Numbered from the stretch's first letter, positions 46,716-56,276 are shown. The stretch is 64,000 nt of DNA from Bradyrhizobium lupini (GCF_040939785.1 NZ_CP162553.1:2604001-2668000), one strand, 5' to 3'. Notes: a model not told the origin generated them from the letters alone. Numbers and translations: made by a program.

Positions 46716-47335
46716 GACGCGCCGCTCCTCTGGAGAATCGGCGCTATCTCGGCGGCAAGCTGTGCCGCCAAAGTCACTTCGTCACCCGATGCATCCATCA
46801 CTCGCACGTCGTGACCGTTCGCAGTCAGTAATGCCGTAGCCTGATCGTAGAGTCCGACCTCCTCGTCAACCCCGAGCCGATCCTTGAACCAGTCCGGCTT
46901 GCGCGCTCGGCAGCCGCGCCGCGCAAGCAGTGGCGCCGCATCAACGCGCAAGACGAAGGTCACTGATGCCGCGAGCAAAGGGCGATTTGTTGCGTACAGG
47001 TACTCCAATGGCAGGCCGGCGAAACGCTGATAAACAAGTGTCGAGACGACGAAGCGATCGCAAAGCTGCGGCCGGTGCGCGCCTTCTCTCAGCTCGGCGC
47101 GGGCCGCGGCCGTCGCCAGCGCCAGGGTCAGAGGCCTGTCAGGCGCGCTGGCAAGCTCCCGGATGACCGTGCTCCAACGGCCGCTATCGTTGTTGCTGCA
47201 CTGCTCAAATCGGATCCCGTCTCGGATCAGACGGTCCGAGATCAGGTGAAGCAGCGTGGACTTCCCGATTCCGCTCGGTCCTTCGAGGGCGACAATAGGA
47301 AACCAGCTTGCAGTGCGGGGATCGTCTGCAAACAT
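46712..47335 (-). CDS. thymidylate-kinase-like P-loop kinase
   Basis: This 207-residue protein has Walker A GPSGIGKST (about residues 19-27) and the thymidylate-kinase-type DRx motif in CDRFVVSTLVYQRFAG. The usual LID residues are poorly conserved, and a RARKPDWFKDRLGVDEE segment may replace them. It is likely a nucleotide or small-molecule kinase, not the housekeeping Tmk. It is the first gene of the minus-strand operon, coupled to the radical SAM gene by ATGA. The start has only a weak ribosome site. Confidence 0.8.
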   Translation of the reverse strand: MFADDPRTASWFPIVALEGPSGIGKSTLLHLISDRLIRDGIRFEQCSNNDSGRWSTVIRELASAPDRPLTLALATAAARAELREGAHRPQLCDRFVVSTLVYQRFAGLPLEYLYATNRPLLAASVTFVLRVDAAPLLARRGCRARKPDWFKDRLGVDEEVGLYDQATALLTANGHDVRVMDASGDEVTLAAQLAAEIAPILQRSGAS

Positions 47336-47628
47336 CTTCTGAAAATCCGTTCTATTCGACGACCTTCAAAACCGTCATCGCGGCCCAGCCTAAAATACGC
47401 AATCCCTAGATGAACCCGCCGTATAATGGCTCCTATCGCGCGATTCGAACACCACGACTTTCCGCCTATTGGCGTCTTTTGCGTTTATGATTTGATGCCC
47501 GCGCACACGTGATCACGCTAGCCGTCTGACAGGCGCCGCCGGCGAAATTCTTCGCTGAGCTGCATTGCGGACGGAACAACCTGCCATATATAGTCAAATA
47601 CCATTCGTTTGTAGATAGAATCCCGCCA
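47336..47628. promoter_or_regulatory. shared divergent promoter region of the seven-gene cluster
   Basis: The 293 bp separate the kinase operon (minus) from the radical SAM operon (plus). The part near 47582-47620 is A+T-rich (CCATATATAGTCAAATACC) and could hold the plus-strand promoter. No strong operator palindrome was found. Confidence 0.45.
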
Positions 47629-48753
47629 TTGCCTGACAAAACCGTGCCAAGCCTTCGAATTGCCCCTTCCGATCTGCCGGCGTCACTCAAGAACGTGGTC
47701 GAGTATCGAAAATCCGGCCTCAGCCTGAACCACGTCGTAGGCTGCCCGCTGGACTGCGGCTACTGCGTCCGTCATCTGTTCCAGAACTTCGAGATGAAGC
47801 AGCCTCATTTGGTGGTGAGCGACCATGAGGCAGTCGATCTTCTGGTCGGCCATTGGGCGTTCCGGCCCGACACCACGCCCATTCAGATTTTCAATCGAGC
47901 GACCGACCCGTTCTTGCCGGGGGTCAAAGATCATCTGTTCGCGACCCTCGAGCTATTGGACGAAAGACACTTCACCAATCCCGTGCTGGTCATCAGCAGA
48001 TGGAAGATCGAGCCATCGGACGTCCATCGCTTCGACCGCTTGAAGCATTTGCGACTGACGATTCTCGTCACCTGGTCGGGCATTGACGATGATCGAATTG
48101 AGCCCGTGGACAGCGTTCACGCTGAAAACTCGCTGCGAGTCTTGCACGAGCACGCAAGGAGGACGAAGTCGATTTTGTATTGGCGACCACTGATCGCGGG
48201 GCTCAACGACAGCGATCAGCACATCGGCCGCGCACTGGCACTTTCTTCGCTCGCCGGTGCCACCGTCTTCACCGGGCTGTTCCATCGCGCTGAGATTCGC
48301 GAGCATCTTCGGCTTTCAGGCGTACCCGATGTCTATCCCGAGATCGCCCGTCGGAAGATCCTGCCGGCGGAGACGGAGAAACGCATCATCGATGCATTCG
48401 CGGGTCGGCCGCTCTTTCGAAAGACGTCCTGCGGGATCGCCTACGTCCTTCATCGCGCCGATTACAACGGGCACTATGGCATTCGAGAGATGTGCGATAT
48501 CTGTCCAGCTGAACAGGTCGCGCGATGCGCTCTGGTCCATCAAAAGCCGAAGGTCTCTCAGGTGACGGAACTCGCGGCGATCGCCAAGCTGGAGACGGAC
48601 CATATCTCGATCGATCATCGTCGAATTGAATTGAGCAACAGCTCTGAACAGCAGCGCTATTTCATTCAACACACGCTAAACTACCAGGTCCACGATCGGG
48701 ACCACCCTCACCGATTTGGACGGCATGGACGAGCGGAGCTGGGATGGGAGTAG
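47629..48753 (+). CDS. radical SAM protein of the spore-photoproduct-lyase-like group
   Basis: This 374-residue protein has the cluster motif GCPLDCGYCVRH (Cys39, Cys43, Cys46) followed by IQIFNRATDPFLPGV, which is characteristic of the SPL/Rv2578c-like radical SAM branch. A C-terminal set of cysteines (MCDICPAEQVARC) could hold a second cluster or zinc. DNA-photolesion repair is the best-known activity of relatives, but substrate assignment is not possible here. The start is TTG 47629; GTG 47644 is an alternative. It overlaps the exonuclease gene by 10 bp. Confidence 0.85.
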   Translation: MPDKTVPSLRIAPSDLPASLKNVVEYRKSGLSLNHVVGCPLDCGYCVRHLFQNFEMKQPHLVVSDHEAVDLLVGHWAFRPDTTPIQIFNRATDPFLPGVKDHLFATLELLDERHFTNPVLVISRWKIEPSDVHRFDRLKHLRLTILVTWSGIDDDRIEPVDSVHAENSLRVLHEHARRTKSILYWRPLIAGLNDSDQHIGRALALSSLAGATVFTGLFHRAEIREHLRLSGVPDVYPEIARRKILPAETEKRIIDAFAGRPLFRKTSCGIAYVLHRADYNGHYGIREMCDICPAEQVARCALVHQKPKVSQVTELAAIAKLETDHISIDHRRIELSNSSEQQRYFIQHTLNYQVHDRDHPHRFGRHGRAELGWE

Positions 48754-49333
48754 ACACTGACCAATTCTGGGTCGTGGACGTTGAAGGCAGCGGCGGAAGC
48801 CCGCCCGAAATCGTCGAGTTGGCCATGCTGGAGGTCAAGGATCTCGCATTGACCGACAACAAGCGCCACTGGTTCATTCGGCCCGACCGCGGGATCCAGC
48901 CAAGCGCAACGCGGATACATGGTCTGACAGACGATGACGTCGCAGACGCCCCCTCGATCGAGGATATCGCCGACGACGTCCTGATGTGGATCGGAGCCCC
49001 CCTATCGTCGGCCACAACGTCAAGATCGAAGTCGAGATTCTAAAGCGCTCAATGCCTGATTGGACGCCGCGAGCCGCGTTCGACACTCTGACGCTTGCAA
49101 AAGCGCTCAAGCCGGAACTGCCGTCTTACGGTCTGGCCAATCTGGGCGCCGAATTTGGGCTCGCTGACAAGGCTGCACAGCTCACCGGACAGCGCCATCA
49201 TTCGGCACTCTACGATGCGACCCTCACGGCCCTGATCCTTATCCATTTGCTCACGCCTCTGCCCAGTAGCGAGCGCGACAGGGCGCTGAGGGATGCAAAT
49301 ATCCTCGGCCCTCGACAAGGATCGCTGCTGTGA
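48744..49333 (+). pseudogene. DEDDh 3'-5' exonuclease (DnaQ-like), frameshifted
   Basis: The first frame has FWVVDVEGSGGSPPEIVELA (Exo I with D and E) and RIHGLTDDDVADAPSIEDI. It goes out of frame at the run of six C at 48997-49002. The second frame continues with PPIVGHNVKIEVEILKRSMP (Exo II), DTLTLAKALKPELPSYGLANL and HHSALYDATLTA (Exo III with the DEDDh His and Asp), ending at 49333. One extra C restores a protein of about 196 residues. It is a stand-alone epsilon-like nuclease. It overlaps both neighbours by a few bases. Confidence 0.85.
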
Positions 49334-49920
49334 GCTCGCCTCCAGTCAAGATCGGCATTACCGGGACGCATTCCACCGGCAAGTCGTCGTTCTTCGAAGC
49401 TTTGGAGGCAGAGCTAAAGCAGCTCAACTTGCGGGTCTGCCGCATCGGCGATTTTGCGATCAAGGCAGAGGCTCTGGGATTCCGGATCCTCAGGGATCAC
49501 ACCTTCGAAAGCACACTGTGGATTATGGCCGAATGCATGCGTCTGGAGGCTGAAGCGTCACTGTCCTCCGACGTTATTCTGGTCGATCGCCCGGTGCTCG
49601 ACGCCCTGGGTTATTTGCGGGCGGCGCTCGAATTGACCGGCCGAACAATCGGTGAGCGGCGCCAGGCCGCCCTGACAGCCATGGTGGCTGCGCACATGCC
49701 CGACTATGATGTATTCATCAAAACATCGCTCGATCCGAGAATTGAACTCGGTGCAGGGCGAGACAAGGACTCTGACTTTCGTAAAGCTGCCGCGCGCTGG
49801 ATCGAGCAGCTCGCTTACGTCCTTGCGCCGGTGCCTTTGACGTTGACGTCGTCAAATCAGGCCGAAATCCTCCGGACGGTTATCGACCGTGTCGCGACCC
49901 GTTTGTCCGCGTCCAAATAG
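49330..49920 (+). CDS. P-loop NTPase of the NadR/AAA_28 type
   Basis: This 196-residue protein has Walker A GTHSTGKSSFF (residues 12-22) and VILVDRPVLDALGYLRAALE, matching the NadR kinase-domain / AAA_28 group that phosphorylates nucleosides or related ligands. The start overlaps the exonuclease stop by 4 bp (GTGA) and the end is 3 bp from the aldo/keto reductase gene. A second kinase-like protein beside the thymidylate-kinase-like one suggests nucleotide chemistry for the cluster. Confidence 0.82.
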   Translation: MSSPPVKIGITGTHSTGKSSFFEALEAELKQLNLRVCRIGDFAIKAEALGFRILRDHTFESTLWIMAECMRLEAEASLSSDVILVDRPVLDALGYLRAALELTGRTIGERRQAALTAMVAAHMPDYDVFIKTSLDPRIELGAGRDKDSDFRKAAARWIEQLAYVLAPVPLTLTSSNQAEILRTVIDRVATRLSASK

Positions 49921-49923
49921 CTC

Positions 49924-50850
49924 ATGAGAAGCAATCCGTCTTCCTTGCGTCGCATCGGCCTTGGATGCATGCCGCTGAGCGGCATCTATGGACCTATCGC
50001 TCGCGACGAGGCCATCAAGATCATCCACGGTGCACTGGACCTTGGCATCACGCATTTCGACACGGCGGAGCTGTATGGGCCCTACCTGAACGAAGAATTG
50101 CTCGCCGACGCACTGGGTGCACACCGAACACGCGTGGAAATAGCTTCCAAGTTCGGCTATCGCTTGCGTGATGGCAAAATTGTCGGATTGGACAGCAGCC
50201 CCGGTTCAATCCGCCTGGCAGTGGATGGTTCGCTCCGGCGTTTGCGACGCGATCATTTGGACGTACTGTACCAACACCGCCCGGATCCAGCCGTGCCAAT
50301 TGAGGAGGTTGTTGGCACGATGTCGGACCTTGTCCGCCAAGGGAAAGTGTCGAGCCTTGGTTTGTCTGCAACGGACACCCACACCCTTCGTCGCGCCTCA
50401 GCCGTCCACCCGATCTCCTTCGTTCAAAACGAGTTCTCGCTGATCCAGCGCGCTGCCGAAACGACGCTTCTGCCCGACTTGCTGGGGACGTCGACCGAGT
50501 TTGTCTGTTACTCGCCGCTGGGCCGCGGAATGCTTGCCCGCCCTCTTCTGCCCAACGCCCAACGAGCGCCGTCTGACTATCGCAGCAAGGACGCACGCTA
50601 TCAGGCCGAACGCCTCGCTGAATTGGTCGACCGGTTGGCGCCACTCTGGCGCATCTCGGCGGCCCGGTCGGTCTCACCTGCGGCGATTGCGCTGGCCTGG
50701 CTGCTGGCCAAGACCCCCATCATTCATATCGTTCCGAGCGCAACGAGCGTGGAGCAATTGAAAGCCAATGTTCGTGCTGCGGATCTTGTCCTTTCAGGAA
50801 TGGAAATCAGCGACCTCGATCTGATCGGCGAGATGTCGGCACGGCAATAG
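49924..50850 (+). CDS. aldo/keto reductase
   Basis: This is an NADPH-dependent aldo/keto reductase, 308 residues. The catalytic tetrad is visible: Asp and Tyr in HFDTAELYGPYLNEEL, Lys in VEIASKFGY and His in LDVLYQHRPDP. The C-terminal NADP-binding loop region includes IHIVPSATSVEQLKANV. It is the last gene of the plus-strand operon. It may reduce a carbonyl intermediate formed by the radical SAM enzymes, but this is inference. Confidence 0.92.
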   Translation: MRSNPSSLRRIGLGCMPLSGIYGPIARDEAIKIIHGALDLGITHFDTAELYGPYLNEELLADALGAHRTRVEIASKFGYRLRDGKIVGLDSSPGSIRLAVDGSLRRLRRDHLDVLYQHRPDPAVPIEEVVGTMSDLVRQGKVSSLGLSATDTHTLRRASAVHPISFVQNEFSLIQRAAETTLLPDLLGTSTEFVCYSPLGRGMLARPLLPNAQRAPSDYRSKDARYQAERLAELVDRLAPLWRISAARSVSPAAIALAWLLAKTPIIHIVPSATSVEQLKANVRAADLVLSGMEISDLDLIGEMSARQ

Positions 50851-51093
50851 GCAACCCGGCAACTGGGCGCGGCTCCGTTGAACTCCATCTCAAGGACTTT
50901 CGCAGCGCGTGATTGGTGCCATGGCCTGGTGGGCGCGCCGGTCGCTGCGTCCGCACTGCGCTCGGCGCGTTCGGCTCTGCCCCAGCTCAACGAGTTGTCA
51001 CCTATGCGGCGGCATGACCGGCACCGAGGTCATTTTGGCAGCCACAATCTGTGATATATTTGATGAATTATCCCACTCGGGGGATGGGGTGAA
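50851..51093. other. intergenic, aldo/keto reductase to DUF2235
   Basis: These 243 bp contain no gene that I can support. An A+T-rich stretch at about 51045-51072 (TGTGATATATTTGATGAATTA) is a possible promoter for the DUF2235 gene. Confidence 0.4.
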
Positions 51094-52610
51094 ATGCCGA
51101 AGAATATTGTGATCTTCTCCGATGGCACCGGCCAGGCCGGCGGCATCAATTTCGATGAGGCTCGAACCAACGTCTATAAACTCTATCGAGCTTGTCGGGT
51201 CGGTCCTGATACCACGGTTGAGCCGTCGGCACAGGTGGCCTTCTACGATCCAGGCCTCGGATCGGCTTCCGACGGCGGCCATTTCAAAATTGGCTGGATG
51301 CGGTGGCTCTACAACCTGGCCAGCATGGCAACGGGCCTCGGGATCACCCGCAATATCGTCGATTGCTACGCGGCGATCATCTCGCTCTACGAAGAGGGCG
51401 ATCGCATCTATCTGATCGGCTTCAGCCGCGGCGCCTATACGGTTCGGTCCGTCGCTGGTGTGATGACCCACTGCGGCATCCCGCAACACCTGTCCGATGG
51501 TTCTCCCCTCAAACGCGACCCCAAAAGTATCAAGAAACTAGCCGAGCACGCAGTCAAGGATGTCTACCAATTCTGCCCCTCCTAAGCCGCAAGGACACCA
51601 GGGGTCACCGACTATTCCTGCTCGAAACGCGGGATGCCACCGCAGCGAAATTCCGGCAGGAGCACGGCAGTTCACAGATCGTTGGTCAGGTCGAACAGGC
51701 TAACGTGTTTCCGTATTTCATCGGCGTATTCGATACCGTCGCGGCTCTCGGGCACAAATATCTCGGCTCTGCGCTCGTGGCGCTTGGCATCGCGATCCTG
51801 GTCGGACTGCATTGGGGCGGCAGCGCGCTTGAGCCCTACTTTCCGTGGGCTGGATGGGCAGCGCGCATCCTGAGCTACCTCGGCATCGCAGCCGCATTGA
51901 TCGTCTTGCTGAAGAATTATCTCAAGGTCGCGCCGCCATTGCCGGGCTACAGTCTGGACAAGCGGCTCTTGACCCTGCACCTGGCGCCTCCCAAGCACAA
52001 ATTCTATGACACCACATTGAACCGCAATGTCGGCTACGCCAAACATGCGATTTCGATCGACGAGAACCGCGCCGATTTCAAACGGGTTCCCTGGTCGCCA
52101 ACTGCCGAGAAGCAGGACCAGCGCGATGCTCAAGGTAATCTCTATTTCGAGCAAGTTTGGTTTCCGGGCGTACACGCCGACATTGGTGGTGGCTATCTGG
52201 AGAACGAAGCGCGCCTGTCGGACGTGGCGCTGAAATGGATTGTGGCCGGGGCTTCGCTTATTCCGGATGGTTTAAAGCATGATGGCAGTGTCTTACGACT
52301 GTCTCCGGACCCGGCCGGACCGCAACACAACGAGCAAGCGGGCAGCTTCTTGAAGGCCGGTGTGCGACATCTTCCCGTCGATCCGGAGACCGGCGAGTCC
52401 GCCTCACCAATGCACAAATCCGTCTACAAGCGGTTCGAAACAGACCACGTCCTGCTTTACGATCGGACGGCACCATATCGGCCGGACAATATGCGCGTTC
52501 ACATCGATTTCCGGACTTATTTCGACCAGGGCACACCTCCAGCGCCAAAGTGCGTTGCAGACGATCTCGAGACGAAATGGGAGAAAGCCGACCATGTGGG
52601 CCGGTTATAG
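51094..52610 (+). pseudogene. DUF2235 alpha/beta-hydrolase (Tle1-like phospholipase family), frameshifted
   Basis: The N-terminal frame has NIVIFSDGTGQAGGINFDEA and the nucleophile elbow GFSRGAYT (Ser111), then stops after DVYQFCPS. In the next frame SRKDTRGHRLFLLETRDATA continues, so one base is missing in or near CCCC at 51576-51579. The second part has two hydrophobic segments (about 51770-51925), WFPGVHADIGGGYLENE, which carries the family's Asp/His region, and ends at 52610. Joined, about 505 residues. Relatives include T6SS phospholipase effectors (Tle1) and uncharacterised membrane-associated hydrolases; no VgrG or T6SS gene is nearby. Confidence 0.85.
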
Positions 52611-52621
52611 AGCTTGAGCCT

Positions 52622-53410
52622 TCACGTCCCTGTCGCCGGATAAGCCCCATCGACGCACGCACGGGTGCCCCCGTCCCGCTTGACCACCGCTCCTCCACTC
52701 GCTTCCCAGCGAACATTGGCCGCGACCGCGTCGGGAGCAATCGATATCGCACGAAACTCCGTGAACGGGAGTTGCGGATAAGGGGCGGTGGGCCCTGTGC
52801 CATAATATTCCAACGTTAGGACGCAATCGACCATCGGCGGCAGATTCTCCGCAGTCAGTTGCGTGGCGGGATAGCCGTCAAATTCGGCCGTGCAACTGAA
52901 CAGGCCATTGGTCTGGGTTTCAAGCGTCATGCGACCGACCACTACTGTGCCAGGAGCGACCTCTTCCCAATGCGTCGTGAACATCAGGTCGTCTGGACCT
53001 CCTACCCACAAGCTTGCAAGTCCCCAGGCGCTCGTGCAGCCACGGGCCGGAGAGCGCCCCCATTGAAGCACGGGCTGGACGATATGGTGACCCGTCGCAT
53101 CCTGCAGCCGGTTGAACAGGTAGATGGTCTGCCCATTCGCGGCCGCGGGCGGTACTGGGACCGTCCATTCGGCGACGAACGAGACAACGGGACTTTGAGT
53201 TTAGTTTGTCCAACTGGACCAGGATTGCCAACCTCCTCGGGCAGCTGCCTCGCCGACCTCTGGTTCGTGGTCGATCGAGCTCCAGGCGTCGGTCCCAAGC
53301 GCCTCAATCTGCCAACCACGATTGGTTGGCTGTACGCGCATTCCGCCGGCGACCTGCCGAATCTGCGAGCCCCTGCGTGGCACCAACGAAGTGAACAAGA
53401 TGTCGTTCAT
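52622..53410 (-). pseudogene. protein with EWTVP / LFNRLQD / TLEYYG motifs, in-frame stop
   Basis: The downstream part reads VSFVAEWTVPVPPAA, then QTIYLFNRLQDATGHHIVQP, LQWGRSPARG, TVVVGRMTLETQTNGLFSCT and MVDCVLTLEYYGTGPTAPYP. This pattern recurs in secreted bacterial proteins that resemble glutamic (G1-like) peptidases, but I am not certain of the family. The same frame continues upstream through WSSWTN, separated by a TAA at 53201-53203, to MRVQPTNRGWQIEALGTDAW. So it is either a nonsense-mutated gene or a gene starting downstream of the stop. Confidence 0.5.
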
Positions 53411-53432
53411 TGGTCGATCTCGATCACTACAG

Positions 53433-54239
53433 TCACCTCAGCGGACGAACCCCCGATAACTGGGTTGTCAGCTGATTGATATTGACCTGTTCGATGAGCC
53501 GATCCGCCTTGGCCCGACCGGACGCTCGGAACGGCGTTCCGGCCTTGTCGCCGCGTGCAAATGCGAATGTCAATTTGTCCGTGTTGACCTCCGAGAACGA
53601 TCCGAGATTGCTTCCGGGACCGGTAAAACTGGTGAGCGTCCAGGTTGGACCACCATTTACGCTCTTCGTAACGACAAAATTGACATAGCCGCCAAAGACG
53701 CCTCCGTCATCGGAAAGCTTCTTGTCCCACGCAACACTCTGCCCGGTAAGGGCAAGCTCGACTGTTTTCCTGAGTCCCAGTTCGCCCGCGAGATTGGTGT
53801 CCGTGGGCCAGCATTCCGCCAGATTGCCCCCGAGCTTCCTCACCTCCGCGGCCTGCTTCTGCAGAGCCCGGGTTGAGTAGTAGTACTTTTGCGTGAAGTT
53901 TTGCTCGCGCGATTGACTAAGCGTCCCGCCCAAGCCGAACGCAAAGGGCGCGTTGGTGTAAGTCAAAGAGGGGCTAAGTCCCCCTGTATCGTTGACTGTC
54001 AGGTTCAGCTGGACGGCAACGTCCATGTCGTCGCCGAGCAAGATGTCAGATACCGCCTCACCCCGCTCGATCAACTGCACCAGTTCGCAGCTCACGCGCC
54101 GCGACATCGAATGGATGGTCGGTCCGTAATGATCCGCCGGTATATCGAAATTGGGGACGACCGACGCACATCCGGACAGGATAACCGATGAAAGCGAGAT
54201 CCAGAGCGAGACTCTGCAACGACGCACAGCCTTGCTCAT
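53433..54239 (-). CDS. lipoprotein of unknown function
   Basis: This 268-residue protein has a lipoprotein signal peptide with lipobox LSGC (MSKAVRRCRVSLWISLSSVI, then LSGCASVVPNF). Recurrent features are TIHSMSRRVSCELVQLIERG near the start and NFTQKYYYSTRALQKQAAEV in the middle. It is predicted to be anchored in the outer membrane or periplasm. I do not recognise the family. It may be coexpressed with the short upstream gene, whose 3' part overlaps it. Confidence 0.75.
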   Translation of the reverse strand: MSKAVRRCRVSLWISLSSVILSGCASVVPNFDIPADHYGPTIHSMSRRVSCELVQLIERGEAVSDILLGDDMDVAVQLNLTVNDTGGLSPSLTYTNAPFAFGLGGTLSQSREQNFTQKYYYSTRALQKQAAEVRKLGGNLAECWPTDTNLAGELGLRKTVELALTGQSVAWDKKLSDDGGVFGGYVNFVVTKSVNGGPTWTLTSFTGPGSNLGSFSEVNTDKLTFAFARGDKAGTPFRASGRAKADRLIEQVNINQLTTQLSGVRPLR

Positions 54240-54522
54240 TTCGAGCCATCCGACACGCTTTTGCAGAAGCCGACGTGTGCGGGCTGGCGTTCACGTCGGG
54301 CCTGAGCTGGCCCATCGCCTCGCATGTCGATGTTCTTCTCGTCTTGCACTCGATGACGGTGGGCCCGGCCTTGACCAGGCAGTCGCACCATGGATCATCA
54401 GCTGCAATCGTGGCTTCGGTTTCGATCTTTTCGAAAGCCGCATCAATCTCGGCGGATGTCGGCGGGGTCCGGCCGAAGTAATACATCATGAAATAAAAGC
54501 GGCGTTGAATGCCCTGCCACAT
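54058..54522 (-). CDS. hypothetical protein upstream of the lipoprotein
   Basis: From ATG 54522, after a G-rich ribosome site (GGGGGGCACG), the protein begins MWQGIQRRFYFMMYYFGRTP, then an Asp/Glu-rich helix and a Cys-rich part (DDPWCDCLVKAGPTVIECKT). The last 60 residues overlap the lipoprotein gene in another frame and look unnatural, so the true 3' end may be near 54240 and a frameshift is possible. No family is recognised. Confidence 0.45.
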   Translation of the reverse strand: MWQGIQRRFYFMMYYFGRTPPTSAEIDAAFEKIETEATIAADDPWCDCLVKAGPTVIECKTRRTSTCEAMGQLRPDVNASPHTSASAKACRMARNEQGCASLQSLALDLAFIGYPVRMCVGRPQFRYTGGSLRTDHPFDVAARELRTGAVDRAG

Positions 54523-54855
54523 CGTGCCCCCCAAAAGAAAATGAACTTTGCCCAAAGCCGAAAAATGCCTGCATCCTTGGCGAGAAACAATATCCTGACG
54601 CTCGTCACAGTCGATTAATCTCACGAGAGCCCGGCGGTGTCCACGCCGTGTGCAATGCATGGATAAGCTGGCAAGTCACGATGCCATCCGCTCGCTGCGC
54701 GCAGCTTTTTCCGGGCGTCAGCGTCCCCGGTGAGGACGTCGGAGGGGTTGGGTTCGCCTCTGTCTTCCGGCGCCGCTCCCCTGGTCGTGCCAAGCTGGCG
54801 GGTTGTCGCGCCGGATTTTTCGTGATCTCGCTTTTCGCAGCAGGGAGTTCGCACC

Positions 54856-55531
54856 ATGACCGGATCCCAACGAGCGGGCGCGCCAGCCGCCACATACCAA
54901 GGCGCGACGACCGGCTTTGACGGCGAGGTCACCGAGTTCTCAGGCCACTGCGTCTATATCCGCACGATGGTCACGCTGACGGTCCGGATCTGGCGTAACT
55001 CCGATGACGAACGTGCCCTCATGGAGAAGGCCTCACCGTCCTTTTTCCTGGATATGGGGCAGGTTCTCGGCCGAATACCTCGTGCTGTCGGATTACCGTT
55101 CCCGCCAACAACGGCCAAAATTTCACCATCGAGTATTTGGTCGACAGCTTCTCGCCGCATTCGGCAACATTCCAACAGCTCGAGCAGCCTGAGCAAACCA
55201 TGTGCAGACTGCGGACTAAGATCAAGCCGGCTCGCAACAAGCTTGTGGCCCACGCCGACCGCGATGCGATCCGAAAGGGAACACCCCTTGGCTATGCGAC
55301 CTGGCAGGAAGGGGACGAATTCTGGACCGCCCTGAAGACGTTCGTCCGCGTGCTGAACGAAAAGTGCTTGGGACGTCCTTTGAAATCGACATTGCCGGAG
55401 TGCCGGGCGACGCTGAAATGCTTTTGAAGTCGCTGCAGCAAAGCAGTCACTTCGAGACGCTGCTTGCAAGCAAAGATAAAGCCGTTCAGGAAGCCTCGCT
55501 GGCCCTCCCTCCTACTGGGAGAGGGATTTGA
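54856..55531 (+). pseudogene. AbiU2-like HEPN protein, multiply frameshifted
   Basis: Three frames have to be joined. Frame 1 reads TGFDGEVTEFSGHCVYIRTM and SFFLDMGQVLG. After an extra C (near 55069), frame 2 gives EYLVLS. Frame 3 then reads RITVPANNGQNFTIEYLVDS, a coiled segment and the HEPN-type RNKLVAHADRD, followed by a further shift near 55365 to FEIDIAGVPGDAEMLLKSLQ and a stop at 55531. The pattern matches AbiU2-type HEPN proteins linked to abortive infection. At least three shifts make a functional product unlikely. The last 20 bp overlap the convergent gene. Confidence 0.65.
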
Positions 55532-56273
55532 AGCAGGCCTGCATGTCATCCTCAGCCTTGCGGATCTGATTGGCTATCGCTTTTGCGCGAATACCGACCG
55601 GATGCCTGTCAATGTTGTAGTCGTAAGCAGATAGGCTTTCACTCGACGTGACCCGCATCGCCGGCACTTGGATCACGACTGAATTCAAACTGCTACATTG
55701 CTGAACGAACTTGTCCAGGACCGTTTTGCCCATCGCCCGATCGGCTTCGCCAAGGTCCGCCATCTTTTTCTGGAGCGTCTTTAGGTACGATTGCCAGGGC
55801 CTGACCGTTTGCGCCGGCAGGCCCTTGTCGTACCAGTCGATCTGTATTTTTAGCCCCAACACGTCCAGCTCCGAGAGAAGTGTTGCCTTGCTGACCAGTA
55901 CCTTTTCGCGAACGAGCGAAAACGTCGTGCCGACGAGCTGTGCCCCGAGTTCCTGCACCTGCTTGGCGTAACCCTGCTGCGCCATCTCGAGATCGGCAAT
56001 CTGACCTTCCAGCCTGACTTTCTGTTCGGTCAAGCTGCTCAAGCTGACTTGGCTTTCCGCAATCGAGCGCTGCAGGTCCTTTTCGGTCTGCTCCAGGCTC
56101 GTTATGCGGATATTGCGCAATGCCAACTCCGATTGGAGGTAGCTCACGAATGCCTGCGAGGTCTTTGAAAACAAGAACCCGTAGATGGCCAGAATAGCCA
56201 GCGCCAAGGCACAGAGCGCAGATACGATTTGTGAAATGTTTCCCCATTCGGGGCGATGTGTCTCCTGGCCCAA
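55512..56273 (-). CDS. membrane-anchored coiled-coil protein
   Basis: This 253-residue protein has one N-terminal membrane segment (about 13-36, IVSALCALALAILAIYGFLF). A long heptad-rich coiled coil (about 40-120, including LTEQKVRLEGQIADLEMAQQ) and a soluble C-terminal domain with a Cys pair follow. I do not recognise the family. The gene below (56277-56498) ends 3 bp before it, so they form an operon. A structural or sensor role at the membrane is possible. Confidence 0.72.
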   Translation of the reverse strand: MGQETHRPEWGNISQIVSALCALALAILAIYGFLFSKTSQAFVSYLQSELALRNIRITSLEQTEKDLQRSIAESQVSLSSLTEQKVRLEGQIADLEMAQQGYAKQVQELGAQLVGTTFSLVREKVLVSKATLLSELDVLGLKIQIDWYDKGLPAQTVRPWQSYLKTLQKKMADLGEADRAMGKTVLDKFVQQCSSLNSVVIQVPAMRVTSSESLSAYDYNIDRHPVGIRAKAIANQIRKAEDDMQACFKSLSQ

Positions 56274-56276
56274 GCC

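Noticed and set aside
47436..47455. GATTCGAAC, the reverse of a tRNA T-loop, in the divergent promoter of the cargo cluster
   Set aside because: The flanking bases do not form a T-stem, and no anticodon or acceptor stem could be built upstream, so it is not a tRNA gene. A tRNA-derived att fragment cannot be excluded.
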